A stretch of 64,000 bases of DNA from Marisa cornuarietis (lineage: Eukaryota; Mollusca; Gastropoda; Architaenioglossa; Ampullariidae). Shown piece by piece: positions 24,371-36,748 of the stretch (position 1 is its first letter; each line of letters begins with the position of its first letter). The stretch lies in the NCBI GenBank assembly GCA_004794655.1, contig SMMW01000622.1, positions 7,377,501-7,441,500 on the forward strand, read 5' to 3'. The translations under genes and the position numbers were made by a program. A model generated the notes under the pieces. The model saw nothing but the letters and a program-made list of their open reading frames with translations. It was not told the DNA's origin and ran no database searches.

Positions 24371-26294
24371 TCTTAGTGTTACCAGGACGCATGTCTAGCC
24401 ATTGAGTCCATTATTTTCCACTTTTTTTAGAAGTGCCTTCGGCGAGGCGTTGGGAAAGTGAAGTTTCTGGATACCTTTTAAATGTATAATCCTAACTGCC
24501 CTTTCCTTTTTCTGACCCCTTTGGACGGCTGTCACCACGACAGCGAGGATCGGGTGACCTTGGTTTGGATCTCGGCTGCTTTCTCTGGATATGGCCTGTG
24601 TGTGTGTGGAGAGTGCTTGTGTTTGATACAGTATGGTGCATTTAATACCTGCTGCCGTTGTGACCTCGTGCACCTTTGTGGATGTGTTAGTGTCCACGTA
24701 AAGCGCTTTTAACCCGCCTTCAGTGGTGAAGAAAATGGCAAATGGTGCTCTACAACAGATTTTTTTTTTCATTCCCACCTACAAGCAATTAATGTCCAAA
24801 CTCTCTTGCCTACAAAATGATGAAGCTATGTTTTCTACTCTAGCATCATTCGCGATTTAAAAAAAAAGAACATACTCTCTGTGCACTCCCATCCCCTTTG
24901 TGCAAGCAACATATCGGCTTAAAATTTAAACATAAAACTGGCTTGTACGCCCAGTGGTAGAACCGATCCTGAACTTATCTTTCTCACCCTCCAACACACA
25001 CTAGTTAATTTTCGTTTGATGTAATTGGTGGCTAAACTATTGCAAGTCTGTCTCTTACACTGCTCGAGCAAAGAATGGGTATGCTGATGTAACTGAGGTC
25101 TGATGTAACTAAAAGGTCCTGGTATGAGTGGCCGTCGACTCGGTTTATCTTTGTTTGGTTAGTATAAATATATATGTTATGGTTTGGATGACCATCTGCC
25201 CTTACTGTACTCCCTTAAGGTGGTGCTGATACCAGGGAATCAATCTTTGTTGACAGAAGGCTAACTCATATAAATGAATAAAAAATTTGTCACTTGACAG
25301 ATCTTGAGTGGTTATTGGTAGACTTCTTGGTTTGATGAGAAAGTGGGGGAAGGGGATGGTGCAGGGATTACACAGAAAATTACCAGTGTTTAACAAGCCT
25401 GTCTTGTAATGGCCAGTTTCAAGATGAGATCTGAATCTCGGACCGTAGGGTCCTGTCTATTAATTAATTGGTGATAAGCGCTTGGTCACTGCACTCCTGC
25501 CTATGGGATCACCCTCAAACACAGGTGACAATATCTTTGCCTAGGTATGGGACCATCTTAGTTCAATATTAGATGTTTACTGAGTTCACATGCAGCTTTT
25601 AAATGATACTGATTCATGCTGTCTCCCGTTTGTGTGTGCCAGCAAACAGAGAAACATCAACAGATATTAACACAAGACAGAAAAACCTGCCAGGCAGCTA
25701 AGCCTAAAAAGGTGATAAGTGGATGCATGCACACTCTTTTTCTCTCTCACACACACACACACAGCCACACATCACATGCATTCGAATACTCAATGTGTGC
25801 GTAAAGTTCATCTCTTAACCATAGAACATCCCAGAACACTAAATGTAAATAACAGCAATTCGTCTATTCACCTGTTAAAAAAGAAAAAAAAAGTAAAAAA
25901 AATCACATTATTATAAGACTGCTTATTTTTCTGTAAGAAATGTCTGCTTACAGTGCAGAACAATTTTCAATGAAAATATCTTACAGAAACAAAATTGAAG
26001 AATGTCTGTTCAATAATATTATTGAATTATAATATAAAGTCAGATTATTGCACATATTGATGGAATGTATAGAATAAAGAATGCTGTGTGCTTCAGGAAA
26101 TTGTTCACAATTCCAACATGCCAGATCCAATAAAAAAAGAACCCTACAAGACACAGTCACAGAATCCTTGTAACCATTTAAGAACAACATAACGTCCACA
26201 TATCCAACAAAAGATAAACATACAACCCACTTTGAACACATTTTCTAGATCCAGATTATTACCAACATGGAACAGACTATAAAATTGTGGAATG

Positions 26295-29200
26295 CTAGAT
26301 CTCATAGTTGCGGAACTTTTGAAGCAATGGTCTTCCTGGTGCTGGTTCCCATTCTATTCGTCTCCCAGTTACAACTGGCTTCCCTGCAAAATCATTTACA
26401 AAAAAATCATATTATTTTGTCCTTGACTTCTTTACTTTAATTTTTTATTTTGATTTTATTTTAATGTTTATTTTGCTGATATCAAAATATGGTGACCGGA
26501 CACTTAATCCCCGACACTTAATCCCCTATACACTTAATCCCCAGACACTTAATCCCCAAATCGCAACACAACACTCAAAACTGCTATTTTGTGAAATTGA
26601 AATATTATAACCGTAAGAGAATGGCCATGAGAATTAGCAACATTGTACAGCGATATGAGGCAATGGATCGTCTTCTGTACCTTCGATCATTAGCTTACCT
26701 GTCATATTGATTAACAACACTTTTCACATCATATTGTTGAAAAACAGTGACTTAAATAGCTTACATGAACTTTAACTAATGTTATAGATGTTGAAATTAA
26801 GTATTATTTTAATTGTCAAACATATTTACATGTAAATAATTATTTGAATTTGAATTAAATTTTTCATTCACTTCATAATTTTTTGAGTTGAAATTTCATT
26901 TTGAGGATTAAGTGTCTGGGGATTAAGTGTCTAGGGGATTAAGTGTCTGGGGATTAAGTGTCCGGGGATTAAGTGTCTGGGATTCCAAAATATACATTTG
27001 TTCTTATGTTCATCTTTTATGTGTATACAGGTGTAATCTGGATAATAACTTCCGATATAATGAATCATGATGTAACAAATTTTTCAATTCCATTACAACA
27101 AACTTTTCTTGTGATCTCGGGGAAAGGGATGAATTTGTTGTTCTCTCAGTTCCATTTTAACATTTCTGAGGTGGGATTAGGTGATTACCTGCTGGTGCTT
27201 GGGGTTAACTGCATCCAATTAAGAAATTAGATTTGCAGGTGTTTCTTTTCTGCAGATCATCAGCATTATTTAAGTATTAGCAAGTTTAAAGGAAGGCATT
27301 TTTTTCTATTCTTGTGAAACAACTGATGACACGAATCACCACCTTTGTTTTGAAGATACTCTGCTGACAACTGCTTCCAATGATCTAGTTCAGTCAGAAA
27401 TAACCAACTTTTTCAGTAAACAGTACCATAGAAGAGTTACACTAGCTCTTCCATCAGAAGTTGTCTTCCTGACAGTGAGCTAGCATGTGCCTGGTGTGCA
27501 GAGCGCTTCACTGGGCAGGTGAGACGACTTTCAAAGAAAGAAAATTTGCTCTCAATATTGTTTATTCTGGTTCCCCTAACTTTACAGCCAATAAAAGCAG
27601 GCACTACTTCCACATGGTCCTTAACTGAGATATTTTATGTGCTACTGTTTAGATTTGAAAACTAGAGCAATTAAATTTTTGAAATATTTTTGAGTGAGAA
27701 TGTGATGCTTTCGGATTCTCAACTTTTGCGTTTCCATAAAGTTGTTTGTCTTTTGCACTGCTGTTTTAGTGAAAGAAGATTTAAGCAATTTATAAAACCT
27801 AAAATCATACAGAAAATTCATCACATTCTAAGAATCTCAACATGAATTATGCACCTTTTCCTCGATTCTAGCTGTATAACTGTCTAAACTCTTGAATACT
27901 TGTAATGTAAAAAATGAGCTTCTTTCTAAGAAATACTTGCTGCATTATTGCAAATTAATGACTAACACTCCTAGTGCATCGCTTCAAGAAGACAGACAAA
28001 CAGAATGGAAGTATTTAAAAATAAACTCATAATTAGTTCAAGATTTCATGTAGTGAATGTCACAATAAATACAGAAATCATATAAAAAGCTTACCCCACA
28101 TAAACAAATGAGATGAAATTGCAACCTTCTATTTGTTATACATGTAAAGTATCTCATAAATCATGCAGAACACTTGATTTAATGTGTAGTAGTACAACTG
28201 TGATTGAAAGAGTTTACAGCTATATAGACCCTTGCTTACAGCAAGTTTGTGATAACCACTCATTTCAGTAGCATGCTGTCATAGAAAAGAAAAACTGATG
28301 AGGGCCGATTGGCCAGTAGGGCGGCCAGTTAGCGGTGATTGGCCTGCAGGTTTGTTTTGGGTCCTGGAGGGCGGAGGGGAGCCGCGAGAGAAGGACCCTC
28401 AACCCCACCTTCCCTAGGTGGACACAGCAGCGCTGCCGTCCGACACGGCCAGGCACCCTTGCCACTTTAGCCCTCCCGGGAAGGGAGAAGGTTAACAGAG
28501 AGAGACGAGAGAAAGAAGTCAAGAGGGTAACACGTGAGAAGGAAGCAAGCCAGCAGCCCAGCTGATAAAGTCCTTGATAAAGTTATGTTACGTTATGTTA
28601 CGAATACTGTATACTGTGCAGCTGACCAGCAAGCGATCGCCAGAATAAAAAGGTTTCAACAACCTATGGCACGCGTTGAGTATTGTGTTGTGCCGTGTGG
28701 TAGGTCACCCTGTTACACTGAGACTTCACCTGTGGCATCAGTCAGATCAATAACTTGAGCCTTCTGATACTGATGAGGCTGATGTGTCCCTTGCCTTGGT
28801 GATACTTGTTCTGTCTTCTTTAAGTCTGTGCTTTCTTCTGTTCCTTCATAAGGTGTCATAAGAGCAGGTTTTGTGCCTTCATAAGGTGCTGTAATTGAAG
28901 GCTTTGGAGCTGGAGTTGACCAATGCATGGACTTTACACAAAAATAATAATTTTTAATCAGAAAATTATTCTGTAAAGCAAAATGTACAGAAAATGAAAA
29001 TGTAAAGACTCATTTATTTGAGAACTTACAAAATATCATTAAAAATCCCTGTAATTCTCATATTTAAAATTACTTCCACTTTAAGAAATGCTTATTTGTT
29101 TCTTTACTGCGCTGAGTGGATAAGGCAGAAACTGGAGTGACTACTGCCAAAGAAATGAAAATAAATTAATGCAGAACTGTGTGAACGCTTATTTGTCATA

Positions 29201-32200
29201 AATATAAAGAAATAAAAGATTCAGCCCATGAGAAAGTGTTGACTAAAGTGAAACCTACCATGACAGACACATTGCAGAATGAAAAAGTAACACCTATATA
29301 CACTCTGTAACATTTAACTGAAAAAATAGTGAGCACCTCATGACCTGTGTGAACATCACCTCTAGATAAAAGAGCTCTTAACAGCTCTTAACTAGTTAGA
29401 ATTGTCCAAAAGAGACAAATGCACATAGCCGTATTCCCTCCTTACATCCAAATTACATACAGTTGATCTGAATGTTTTGTTGCACATAACCCATCACATA
29501 CCTGGTTTTATTTTAAATTTATTTGGATGTAAAAGGAACAGGAAATGGAAACAGTGGATGGATAGCAAGTGATTTGCCTATGAATGAGTGGGTGCGAGCA
29601 TCTCATGATGGTCCCGTTTCCATCAAAGGGAATGGTGTCATTGAAAGGTTACACTACTATAACTTATGAAATCTAAGGCTTGAGGGCAGGAGTGCTTTTT
29701 GCAGCTTTTCTTTGTTTCATTCTGATGTAGTTTCTCCCTTGACCAAATCAGGGAACAAGACGGTCTTCCCTGTTGTGGTAGTTCTAACCAGACTTGTTAG
29801 AAGAGGGTAGATTATTCACTTGAAAACCTGCTAAAGTGAGACTGAGTCAATTTTGTTTTTTGAGTCAGTCTTTGTGTTTTTTGAATCTTTAAGTCTTTTT
29901 GAGTCTATAAGTTTGTTTTTAATTGCATAAAAGAGTTGCATTTAAGGGTTATTGTTCTCTTCATGTAAAGTAAATGGCTAAATGTAAATTATTAACTGGA
30001 TAATTTTTGATTGGTAGTACAGTAGAACCTCAATTATCTGGTCTTCAATTAACCTTGCATTCAGTTATCAAGGACAGCCTTAAAAAAACTGCTAGACACC
30101 ACAAGACAGCCAAGATTTTGCCGCCAGGAAGCAGATTCAAATTTAAGTGACATCCTAACACTTCTCAAACTCTGCACGTCAATAAAACTTAAGTCCTGTA
30201 AGAGCACAAAGTAACGTCTCCTGTCTGATTTTTTTTTTCAAGAAAACTCCATAAACAACACTAAAAAAGGTAAGAATTCCACTGTACAGCATTTATTCTA
30301 GCATCTGCAAATTTTAAAAATTATATTTGATTATCCTTTATTTTTGATTATCCAGTTGACAGTGGTGGAGGGAGGAGGGGAGGGGAGAGACTGGTGTTTT
30401 ACGTGGAGCCAGCAACTACGACTGTATCATGGCAAGGCAGCCAGCCCTGTAAACAGATGCCACATGCAGAGAAAGAACTGCATGCCTGAGACGAGACCTG
30501 ACAGCCAACCTTCACTGTATTGGTGACAGGCACTAACCGTTGTGCCACTGGACCGCCCAATCCGGATGAAGGGCACCATTCATTAAACCAGATAACTGAG
30601 GTTCCACCGTATTTTAAATTTAAAGCAGAATGATCATTAGATTTTAAAGACAATAGTTTTCTGTATAGATTTCCGCCTGTGTTCTTTTTATGTTGGAGCT
30701 CTGAATCTGATGGAAGGGGAAGGTGTTCAAAGAAGACTTTCAATAAAAAAGACAAATACTATACATGTTTATCTTAGAGGGGGAAATTTTGATTTTAATG
30801 CACCAATGTACATCTATAAAGTGCATTAATCATTTTGTTTTTTGAATAATTTTAGATATTATATTTATTTCTTAAATTAATAGTTTTTTGGGGGATTTCA
30901 TCTTGTCCAAAACCACTGCAGAGTGTGCAAAAGGCACTACCAGAATATACTTACAAGTAACATCTAGCTAATGCCATTCTATAACAGCAGACATATCAAA
31001 GACAAAATATAATAAAATGGAATGTTTCCTATGTACTCTTTTTATTGCTGCTGTCTTCATCCTCTTTTCTTATTTATTAGATCATATAAACATAGAACCA
31101 AATATGCATACAAGAATTTGAGCACCTCATTAACAAGTGATGATTTAAAAAAAATGTATGTAAAGGATAATTACCGTATGTGCAGCTCCTCTAAGGCCAC
31201 ACCAGTCATCATATGACATAGCAATGCCAGATCTCCTCCACTGGTCATATCTTGCTCTACTTTCAGGATTGGTTAGGACCTCTTTAGCTTTTGCCAGTCT
31301 GGTAAATTTCTCTGCTGTTTAGTGAGGGAGAAGACAAAAAGAGATGATACTTCTTAATTAGTAATAATAATACATAAGTAATCAAAAAGTCTTTTGTTAT
31401 GCATATAACACCATAAATACAGATTAAACAACTGTCTATATAGTTAAAGCACAACATTTACTAGACTGGCACAAAAGAAAGGACAAACAGGTATACAATC
31501 AGACAGCAAAATATGAAAAAACCAACTACAATATTAATCTAGTGTATAAATTGGCATGCATAAACATGACGAAGACAATGGTGTGGATCCCTACATTAAA
31601 ATTTGATGCATATAAATAAACTAGTCTAAAATCAAGCTTGAAGCAAGACAATTTATAACAATTAAACAATTATAAGAGTTGTACCTGATTTAATAAACTA
31701 TTTAAGTTAGGAATACGGATTTATTTAAGCATTTAGCTATCATTTTAATTTTGTGACCAATAGAACTTATACACATGAAATATGCTGAACACATATCTAT
31801 TTTATTTCACTATAAAAATTATATTTTGAACAAAATAGCATTTAAATAAAATACTATAAAAGTTCTACAAATTGCTCGAATACAGGATTCTTTCTTGTAT
31901 TATAATCTTTATATAATAGCAGAATGTTATTATAGAAGTTATTTGGTGAAATAAACTGTATATAGGCCTACATGCTGCGCTATCTCCAGGATTTTTGTCA
32001 GGATGACAATCTAGAACACGAGTCTTGTATTCAGTTGAAATTTGTTCTTCCTGAAACAGAACACCCAACAATTGTTAAAGACTGCATTAAAACACGTTCT
32101 GAACATATGTCGATATGATGTCAAATTTCGAAATATTTATATACAGAACGGGTGGGGGGATTGGTGTTTTATAATAATAATAAATGAAGATTTTTATAGC

Positions 32201-32537
32201 GCATATTCACACCACAGAGAGCAGTTGAGGCTATATTACGGCAAGGCAGCCAGCCCTGTAAACAGATGCGACATGGTGAGAAAGAACAGCGCGCCCGAGA
32301 CGAGAGCTGAACCCAGTACAGCCAACCTTCACTTACTGGTGACAGGCGCTGCACCACCGGACCGCTCTCTTTATACAGAAATACGATTACAGCCCCAAAG
32401 AAAGAGATGAATACTGAACTCAAAATATACAGAAATAATGCTTCCACTTTTCAACTTACCGATGAAAGTTCACTGCACCCTAAAACAGCGTAGTAATCAT
32501 CGCTATCTTTTCTTGTGTACGACAAAATCTTGTCCAT
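26295..32537 (-). CDS. DNAJC12: DnaJ homolog subfamily C member 12
   Basis: J-domain co-chaperone; in vertebrates it works with Hsp70 in folding of the aromatic amino acid hydroxylases (established). Five exons: 32460-32537, 31972-32050, 31175-31314, 28730-28931, 26295-26383; phases agree and total 195 aa (human 198). Seen: MDKILSY start, DDYYAVLGC helix I, the J-domain catalytic HPD in LDCHPDKNPGD, KAKEVLTNPESRARYDQWRR helix III/IV, a Pro/Thr-rich linker after SMHW, and the diagnostic C-terminal KFRNYEI before TAG. The linker holds a direct repeat of the type PYEGT. Odd points: the exon 2 donor is T|GTAGGC (weak), and the exon 4 donor lies 12 bp from a solo LTR. The introns also hold two SINEs, a pogo-like MITE and a repeat-ended transposon. 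No other family fits as well. Confidence 0.96.
26491..26985. mobile_element. Transposon with tandem-repeat inverted ends, copy 1
   Basis: 495 bp. The left end carries four, and the right end five inverted, units of ACACTTAATCCCC spaced about 15-18 bp. Termini are GGTGACCGG (left) and GAATCCCAGAC (inverted right). An 8-bp target duplication CAAAATAT flanks it exactly (26483-26490 and 26986-26993). No coding frame, so non-autonomous. A second copy, inverted, is at 52475-53032. It sits in the last DNAJC12 intron, 107 bp from the final exon. An 8-bp duplication is seen with hAT, P and Merlin elements, but the ends match none that I know. Confidence 0.88.
28299..28717. mobile_element. Solo LTR of an LTR retrotransposon
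   Basis: 419 bp, GC-rich against an AT-rich intron, beginning TGAGGGCCG and ending CCCTGTTACA (TG...CA ends). It is flanked by an exact 4-bp duplication CTGA (28295-28298 and 28718-28721). An AATAAA at about 28645 on the plus strand, followed by a GT-rich stretch, suggests plus orientation, opposite to DNAJC12. No internal gag/pol or second LTR is present, which is the expected product of LTR-LTR recombination. Its minus-strand edge is 12 bp from the exon 4 donor of DNAJC12. Gypsy-like or BEL-like origin is inferred from the TGT...ACA-type edge only. Confidence 0.72.
30020..30609. mobile_element. Pogo/Tigger-like MITE with nested SINE
   Basis: Ends CAGTAGAACCTCAATTATCT (left) and CGGTGGAACCTCAGTTATCT (inverted right) differ at three of 20 positions and are flanked by TA on both sides, the Tc1/mariner-pogo target. 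The 590-bp length includes a SINE (30391-30559), so the original element was near 420 bp. There is no transposase frame. It lies in DNAJC12 intron 3. Confidence 0.82.
30391..30559 (-). mobile_element. tRNA-derived SINE, family A copy 2
   Basis: Read on the minus strand it runs GGGCGGTCCAGTGGCACAAC, then the B-box region, AGGGCTGGCTGCCTTGCCATG and the terminal GTAAAACACCAG. It aligns with the copy at 6966-7155. It is inserted inside the pogo-like MITE, so it is younger than that element. Confidence 0.8.
32153..32368 (-). mobile_element. tRNA-derived SINE, family A copy 3 (with extra 3' module)
   Basis: The head and body match the other two copies, and it ends in ATAAAACACCAATCCCCCC. Between body and end it carries the separate TGTGAATATGCGCTATAAAA-(ATT)n module that stands alone at 4418-4490 and 38820-38885. 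It lies in DNAJC12 intron 1, 92 bp from exon 1. Confidence 0.82.
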
Positions 32538-34625
32538 ATTCGGTCGTACCTCGTAGTGGTCGAGGATTTGTTGTTGTTGTTGAGCACTATACTTTACTTA
32601 CACTGAGGAGAGCTTGACGGGGAAGCTACTCTCAACCTGTATCCAGCCAGCTCGTCTATAAGGGGGGTGTTAAACAGAGATGGTTTTCGCTGTTTCGGCA
32701 CAATCCTTCAAAAATTAAACAATATTTGCGGGCTTGGAAACTGACCAGCAGTTAAAAAAACTTGAACCTATGGTCAATATATGACGATTCCTTGCGCTGT
32801 TTGTAGTACACTAAACGTCGGCTCGGAGGATCACCGTAAAAGAAGCTGCTGCTAAGCTTTCCGCTCTCCTGTGCACCCGCACACCAGACAACTGCTATGT
32901 AGGGCCCTCGTTTGCTTTATAAATCGAGCCGCGGGGCTCAAGAGTTGTCGATCAATGCCAGAGTGAGTGGGCGAAGCATTGGTTAACCGGATTTTCGATG
33001 ACTTTCCTTATGCATATTATTTTACGCTTCACCAAGCCTGGCGACAAATTTAGGCAACAATCACCATTTTTCAAGCCCTAGACATCTATACTGGAAATAC
33101 CTGTAAGACATTCGTTACAGGGGTGCGAGCAGGTTACTTTAGTAGTTATAAGTGCATGTTTACAGACAGGTATGCTGCTATATATACATCGCACCCTCAG
33201 CTATACGTGCTCGAGTCGGGCAAGTCGTAGTATAATAAGAGCACGACTTTATGATTTTATTTTATTTTTAAGTTGTCATCGCTTCTGCGGTGACCGCTGT
33301 TCTCTCAGCCAAGACTTTGCACGATGCGTTAGTTTTCTTTCGTGATCATGGTCCCAAATGTACGGCACTCTTGTTTTCTGCGTGCCTCTCGTAACCCCCC
33401 CCCCAATAAGTTCACATACGTACAAACACCCTTCCTTCCTCTCTCTCACACACACACACGTGGTCTTTTGCTAACATATGTCTCCGCGTCGTCCGTATGC
33501 CTCTGAGGAAGAAGGAGTTGACGTGGGTGTTTTCTCATTAGTCTGGGATCAACACGCCACCTACTTCCGGCAACCTTCGTGCAATCGCTATTCTAATGGC
33601 GCAAGCGTATCGTTAAGTCCAATGGCGCGATGGACGTCATCGAGCTGTGCTGGCAGCGATCGAGAAGGTTCTCTTTACACTGCTGGATCCAATGGCTCAT
33701 CTCGTAGGACGCAGCCATCGCATTAATTCAGTGGTGGTACGTTTACAAAAAGGCGTTCGGTTGGGCATTATAGTCTTTTTGCATATTTTTGGCGCTCAAA
33801 TGTTCCGCCTTTAGTTAGTTACTCTGGTCACATAGTAAATTGGTGAGGGAGAGGGGAGATGTTAAGCTCTGTCATCGGGAAATTTCTCTGAAAATTACAG
33901 AAGCATGGACACATCTATGAAATGTCATCAAGCCACGTAAAATAACAAACCACATCGTCGGATTGTAATAAGTGCTCTTCCAAGAAATAAATTTAGGACG
34001 CCTCAAAAATACTTGCATGCAAAGCACGTTAGAAAACATACGATGACTTTCGTCCTGATTAGCCTAAGGAGAATCAGTAGATGACGCACGTACCTATTAG
34101 AGCGTCTGCACTCTCACATTCGTGAGGATTCAATTAACATTGCGTTATGTAACCTAAGAGAGGTGCTGCCAAGTGCCCGTACTTCAAAAGGACTTAGATT
34201 GAAGCGAATTGCGACCGTTAATTAAGCAATGGAACACCATACAGCGGCCCTGTCCCGAGGTCTGAAAATAACACACGGCGTCCGATAACAGTTGCGATTT
34301 CAACAAAGTTCAGGGAACCAAATGTGAGCATTATGTGGCACTTCGATCACCTTCCTTAAATAGCACATGATTTTGGACCTTCATTTTATAGCCTATGAAA
34401 AAGCAGGACGATGGGAGGTAGGGATAAAGAGAGAGAAGGGGAGACGGGGATAGGGGATGAGAAATAGATGCAGAGGAAGAAGACAGCGGTTGCGACGATA
34501 ACAAGTTCAGTCTTCATCACAGGAGATATAATTCATGCGACATTCAGGCAGATGTTCACATGTTCAGAAATGCATTAATATCAACATTACTACAATATGC
34601 CAATTTAAGGTGGGGTGGGAGTAGG

Positions 34626-34643
34626 ATATATATATATATATAT
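34626..34643. repeat. (TA)n microsatellite
   Basis: Nine TA dinucleotides in the DNAJC12-PRKDC spacer. Confidence 0.8.
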
Positions 34644-36439
34644 TTAGTGCAAATGATATTCACAATGTGCAGACCCCATCCCCCAACATACATTCTTTCT
34701 CTCTTTTGATTTATGAATGCCATGAATATCATGATGCAAATGTGATAGAGTGGTTAGGAGGGTTGTACATTGTGAAATATGTCTTCGAATTGTTTTCGCA
34801 ACAATGATTTTAGCCCCGTGCCGCAGTCTAAACATAATAAACATGAGGAGATTAGATTTTTCCAACGAGATTTTTCCCCCGCAATATTTATGGATTAATT
34901 TTTCGAAACACTGGACTAAATGTTTTCTGATGTGGCAGACGAGACGTCTATTTCACTATTCAACCGAGGATATCGTGCAGTAAAGATCAGCTGAATAAAT
35001 TAAACTGTAATGGAATTTTCTTCTTCCGTCGAAAGGTTATCAGATTGACCAGTGGCTCCATTTTCTATTGCCTTTCACCGTGTGATACATGGGAAGGTCG
35101 AGGTGTGGAACCAGGAGATAACAGAAGCCTGCTAATCAAAACCAAGATCAGTCAGAAGACTGATTTTTTTCTGGTTCCTTCTGTTTCGATCTGGGCTGTT
35201 ACATACGATCGCGTGTATATATCCGAGGAGAGGGAGTGACCGACCGACCGAAAATAGAACGTGAGAATGAAGAGAAAGGAAGAAGAAGCATGCGTGGTTT
35301 AGTACATGTCCTGGTACGCATGTACATACACCTCCGCGAACGTGTGCATTCATTATCTTTTTCCCATCTCCCCGAGACATTGAATCCAGATCCAGCGGCT
35401 AGATCGCACCTTCTCGTACGTACACTTTCCGCTGTCGGCATGTTTGGTCAGAGACACTGCAGGACAGCCAACACTGCGCGCGCGTAGTGGGCCAGCGCTG
35501 ACTCAACTTCCGCCCAGCTGTATACAAGCTTAACTTATTGACAGGCAGCTTCCGGTCTCTTTGTTTTGTGCCCGCGAGCATAAATGAATGCTTGGATACT
35601 GAAGAAATCTTCTTAGAAAGTATGCTTTGGTATATGAATCATAATGTAAAATATATTTGCTCAAATAGAGCGTTGTATTGGAGTATATGTATTGATTTTA
35701 AAGTTGAGAAGATGATTATGTCAGCAAGCTCTTGCTTTCTACCTCATTGTCTTTCTGAGTGGTTACAGAAATCAGTTTATAGCGAGTTTATCGTTTCTTA
35801 ATGAATTTAATTCAGCATTAATTCAGACCAAGGCTCTAAGGAACATACCTTAAACTCCATTTATTCTGTAACACATTTAAATCCTTATTTATTGATTTGT
35901 TTAACATGTTGTTTTGAACACATTCACATCGTGCGTTGTGTTAGCTTATCTTATCAAATTATTTCACTATTACAACAGATTGCATATTATAATAGATCAC
36001 TTATTATCTTCACACACATATCTCAAAATAATTACGACAGTAGCTCTGTGACACACTGTGTAAAGTGAAACCGGGGAAAAAAGGAAGCAATGACTTAGTC
36101 CAGCGCATGCGCGACGCAAGTTATCTGTTCCCGTGCTTGAGCTGCTAGTCCTTCTCTCTTTAAAGTCTCTGGTTTGGTACATTCTAGAGCAACGGCCGGC
36201 TTACAAACCATCCTCGCGCCTTCCTTGCATCCTGGCCGGCCGCGTACCGACATGAAGACGCGCTTAAGACACAAGCAATATGCGTGCTGAATATGGAGCT
36301 GGATCTAAAGACTCACTATTGCGAAACTGAAGCTGAGCAGCAGGAAGCAAGACGACAGTACTCTGAGATGGACTTAGTGGTCTCTATGACAACGTCTCAT
36401 TTCATATTATTTCCGTCTGTCCACGTCTCTGACGTCAAT

Positions 36440-36535
36440 GGCAGTGGCAGCAGGGCTGGTTCTACCATTAGGCGAACTAGGCCAAAGACAGGCAGTTGCC
36501 TAGGGCACAGTCATGGAGGGGGGGGGGCGCAAAAA
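36440..36535. mobile_element. Possible hAT-like transposon end fragment
   Basis: The sequence CTGGTTCTACCATTAGGCGA, then TTGCCTAGGGC and a G-run, resembles the conserved termini of hAT-like elements that are common in animal genomes ('tctac..taggcgaac...ttgcctagggc'). The opposite end and a target duplication were not found. Identification is from memory of the motif type and is weak. Confidence 0.3.
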
Positions 36536-36748
36536 TGGCCTGCTTTTTATTTTTAAAGATGAATAATGTTAGCGAAAAATATCATTTTCATAGAATGACA
36601 TTAGGAGGACAGTTTTGCTCTGCTTGTTAGTTTTTCATTAGATGTATTACAAGAAAACCCATCATTCGAGGGCGCATTTAAAGTGACCAGCTAACCAGCT
36701 GGGAAGTTGAGTGTGGAGAGTTAGAGGGGGCGGGAGAAGGGCAGCGCG

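Larger units (their letters stand above)
20796..26294. other. Tubulin upstream region and spacer
   Basis: Contains the unresolved tubulin 5' exon or promoter, a SINE-like repeat (21039-21290), C-runs at 23095-23107 and 23181-23191, a GC-rich block (24125-24370), a (CA)n tract at 25748-25763 and short tRNA-like fragments near 24946-24975 and 25430-25510. No complete open frame here resembles a known protein. Confidence 0.4.

Noticed and set aside
26491..26570. Telomere-like repeat (TTAATCCCC units)
   Set aside because: The units occur as inverted arrays at both ends of a short element with target duplications, so they are transposon ends and not telomeric sequence.
33478..33726. GC-rich 82-codon frame upstream of PRKDC
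   Set aside because: Low-complexity Ser/Arg composition and no family resemblance; not enough to call a gene.
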